Shown here: piece by piece, positions 46,225 to 48,417 of the stretch | Layout of the letters: every line of letters starts with the position of its first letter | Numbering within the stretch: the first letter of the stretch is position 1 | DNA from: Marasmius tenuissimus | Taxonomy: Eukaryota; Basidiomycota; Agaricomycetes; Agaricales; Marasmiaceae | Length of the DNA stretch: 48,417 nucleotides | Direction of reading: 5' to 3' | Assembly: GCA_029532415.1 (NCBI GenBank) | Contig: JAQOTA010000063.1 | Location: 1-48,417 of the forward strand | Notes under the pieces: generated by a model | Databases searched by the model: none | The model's input: the letters and a program-made list of their open reading frames with translations, nothing else | Told to the model about the DNA's origin: nothing | Made by a program: the position numbers and the translations under genes

Positions 46225-46919
46225 CTAGTCATCCATATTGGCTAGAGCTACCTCATCCCAACCGAAGTAATTATCTACGTCGGAATCTTCAGGATAATAA
46301 GAATCAATGAAGGTTTCATGATCTAGATAATCGGTATAGAATGGATCGCATAAAATAGGATTATAGAAAGAAAAGGATCGAGAGAGCCAACGACCCATGA
46401 CAGGGGAATACTGGAAGAACGAGAGCTTGGTATAGTCAAGCTTCGGAGGTGCTGGGCACTCAGCACAGCTGACGACGGCGTCGATCCAAGCGTTGACGGC
46501 TCCAGGAGTACGAGCGGTTTTGAAGTCGAGGAATCCCACTCGAGCAATGGACTCGGCAACCATGTCGATGATAGACCTGGCGTCGTGAGGAATGAAGTGG
46601 TCAAAGGTGTCCTCGCAGAGATAGATTTCGTCCTGGATCATGTCGTAACGAATCACGTAGCCCCAGTAGACGGATCTGTGGCGACTGAGGAAGAACTGCT
46701 GGAAGATGATTCCGAGGATAGCTTCTCGTTCTGCGTCGAGTGGAATGGGTAGGATGATGCGGCGCTCCTTGATCTTATCAGAGTAATCTTCTGGATACCA
46801 CCAGAGCTTATACAACTCTGGAGAGGAAGTCAGAAGGCCGCCTCGGAATCTAGAAAGTAGAAAGGCTTACTATAGAGTAAGTTGCGAAAGTGGTCTTCAA
46901 TGTTATGCAAGCGTGCCAT
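46225..46919 (-). CDS. Antisense gene inside the 3' LTR (213 aa, unknown)
   Basis: Second copy of the LTR gene: exon 1 46919-46871, intron 46870-46818 (53 nt), exon 2 46817-46225. Relative to the 5' LTR copy, exon 2 has 14 nucleotide differences. Eleven are synonymous, 12 fall at third codon positions, and the protein changes at only three places (His/Gln, Ile/Val, Val/Ile). No stop or frameshift has arisen in either copy. Function unknown. Confidence 0.7.
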
Positions 46920-47230
46920 AGTACGCTCGGGGAAAAGTAAGCAAGGAATTGGGACAACCTAGCACTTGCTTTTACTGACCTCTGGACTGGCCGCTGAAAT
47001 GGAAATTTTACTTCGGAAACTAGGAAATTAGCGCTTCGGAGGCGTGGATCCGAACCAGGCACTGGGCGCTAAACAATGATCGAGAAGTGATCGAAGGAGT
47101 TGCACCGTCGAGGTACCTCCCTTATACTCGTACATGGAGATATTGACTGTACTAAGGGCATAGTTGGTGCTGGTGGCAAAACACAGTGCTCAACTGCACT
47201 GGGAGGCAAGGGACTAGAAAGAAAGGAATG

Positions 47231-47300
47231 GTGTACCAAAGAATCGAACCATTGGAGTTACCCGGTTGAACTATACCAACTGGATATAGTATGGGGCGGC
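47231..47300 (-). other. tRNA-like A-box/B-box patch in the 3' LTR
   Basis: The reverse complement contains TAGTTCAACCGG, a match to the Pol III A box TRGYNNARYNGG, and 11-12 nt later GGTTCGATTC, close to the B box. The spacing is too short for a real tRNA, and the acceptor and T stems pair poorly. It is at most a tRNA fragment or chance. The 5' LTR has these pieces in a different order (29680-29735). Confidence 0.25.
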
Positions 47301-47747
47301 CATATGGATGGCAGGACCTCAGAATTATCCGAGCTACGGAAAGGACATCGACCTGGCTATGAACGGCTGGGTAACTCCATGAATATAGGCATCTAGTAGC
47401 ACTTCGGAGGCACGTACTTTGCTTCAGACGAAGGGAGTATATGCTTCGGAGGCAGACAGAACAGGATGACCTACGACGATTGAAGGGTCTAGAACCGGAG
47501 AATCAATGCTGCGGAGGCAGATAGGCAGAACGGAACCATCGATAGGAGAGACCCGGAAGAAAAGAATGTTAGAGAATGTTCGAGGCTGATGATACTTCGA
47601 AGCAAATTATTGGTTTTGACTTTGGGGTTCAAAAGCGTAGATTAAACACAAAACTCTCCAAGTATATTCCAAAGTAGGTAGTTTATGCCTCCGAGGCATG
47701 GTTTATTCGATATTTGTACAATTAGGTAGAATTAGAGCCTCCTAGGG

Positions 47748-47754
47748 TATATAA
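47748..47754 (+). promoter_or_regulatory. TATA box of the 3' LTR
   Basis: Same TATATAA and flanks as in the 5' LTR. In this position it could drive outward transcription into the host sequence beyond the window. Confidence 0.55.
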
Positions 47755-48417
47755 GCAGTGGGTTTTCATCAAGAATCCCCAAGCAATCCGTACGATTAGT
47801 ATTCAGAGGATACGAAGCTATTCCACTTGTTGGGTAGTCAGTTGACTCGGGAGCGCTTCTGGAGAGACATTAGAACGGAATAGAACTTTGTTTGCCCAAA
47901 CCTAGAAAATCCATTGAACACTTGCTTGACCTTGACTTTGCATTGTTTGTCTGCGACGCCGACTTGACTGGCTGAGCTATTGTTGAACTTCCGAAGCTAA
48001 TTGGGCTGAGGATATTGTTCGCCGTTGACAGTTGGTCTTCGGTCATTGACAGACTTGATTGGAGTCTTATTGCCATTGTTTGATTTGATTGTCTTGTTAC
48101 CCCTCGCTGTTCGAGTGGTTCTGAAGCTAGTTGAAGCCTAAGAACGCACTTCCGAAGCACCAAACAAAACTCTACGCTCCCCGAAGCAACCTATAAACCT
48201 CTCTTCCGAACCCCACTTTTGACCTCCGAACTGGTTTCAGAGGCGAAGCTACCTTAGTTGGATAGTTTCTTGAGTCAGATTTCCTTCAGCCTACTATTGC
48301 AGTCTGGCTAAGAGCGGAACCTACGATCAACGCCGATCCCCGATTCCCGCACCCTTCAGCTACACTCTTGAGTGTTGGGAGGATTTGACCTACGAGTTAG
48401 ATTTTATTATACACCGC

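Larger units (their letters stand above)
28183..48417 (+). mobile_element. Giant Ty3/gypsy LTR retrotransposon (3' end off window)
   Basis: Near-identical direct repeats start at 28183 and 45751, both TGTAGCGCCTGCTATT. Between them are gag, pro and pol in the sense direction (31016-39272) and two antisense genes (40091-45237). The order RT, RNase H, integrase places it in Ty3/gypsy. It exceeds 20.2 kb, large for a fungal element. All three sense ORFs are open and catalytic residues are present, so this may be a young, possibly autonomous copy. It lies in M3 exon 3. A target-site duplication cannot be checked because the 3' flank is outside the window; GTCGG (28178-28182) is the expected duplicated end if it is 5 bp. 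Confidence 0.92.
45751..48417 (+). repeat. 3' LTR, truncated by the window end
   Basis: Direct copy of 28183-30871, starting right after the polypurine tract GGGGGAGA. The last about 15 nt of the LTR, and the host flank, are not in the window. The offset to the 5' LTR is 17568 up to about 29680 and then shortens because of a local patch and small deletions. Confidence 0.92.

Noticed and set aside
47231..47300. A real tRNA gene in the 3' LTR
   Set aside because: A-box and B-box matches are good, but there is no anticodon arm and stem pairing is poor.

Overview
The window looks like a genomic fragment from a basidiomycete fungus, probably an Agaricomycete. It has many GT-AG introns of 50-70 nt, a C-terminal module resembling the basidiomycete family DUF6532, and Ty3/gypsy pol proteins of the type common in mushroom-forming fungi. 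No rRNA, CRISPR array or bacterial gene organisation is visible.

Left part (1-28182): a repeated host module. Three paralogous genes, here called M1 (708-5879, minus), M2 (10315-15114, minus) and M3 (24607-28182, plus), encode large proteins with five predicted membrane segments, a soluble middle of roughly 750 residues, a DUF6532-like region and, in M1 and M2, an acidic Ser/Asp/Glu-rich tail. Exon lengths 258, 165, 88, 71 and 170 nt are identical in M1 and M2. Beside them lie four decayed copies (U-A to U-D) of a second, unrecognised multi-exon gene. Three of these are divergent from an M gene, and the fourth module (U-D with M3) is inverted. The block is therefore a segmental array of a divergent M-U gene pair, with M kept open and U eroding.

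Right part (28183-48417, running off the window): one very large Ty3/gypsy LTR retrotransposon, over 20 kb, with LTRs of about 2.7 kb. It sits inside exon 3 of M3 and cuts off the DUF6532 half of that gene. The sense strand carries gag, pro and pol in three successive -1 frames, joined by two canonical -1 slippery heptamers (A-AAA-AAC and A-AAT-TTT). Between pol and the 3' LTR lie two antisense genes with spliceosomal introns. Gene X has 6 exons and 364 aa; gene Y has 12 exons, 817 aa and a Zn2Cys6-like cysteine cluster. Each has its own TATA promoter with a shared 12-nt motif, and each is followed by an identical 16-nt polypurine-tract sequence.

Each LTR also carries an antisense two-exon gene for a 213-aa protein. 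The two LTR copies of its long exon differ at 14 sites, 12 of them at third codon positions, with only 3 amino-acid changes, so the LTR gene looks selected. The candidate novel system is therefore a giant fungal retrotransposon with MMTV-like double frameshifting, carrying an antisense set of intron-containing genes, one of them duplicated in its LTRs. All functional statements rest on reading the sequence and remembered family features; no search was run.
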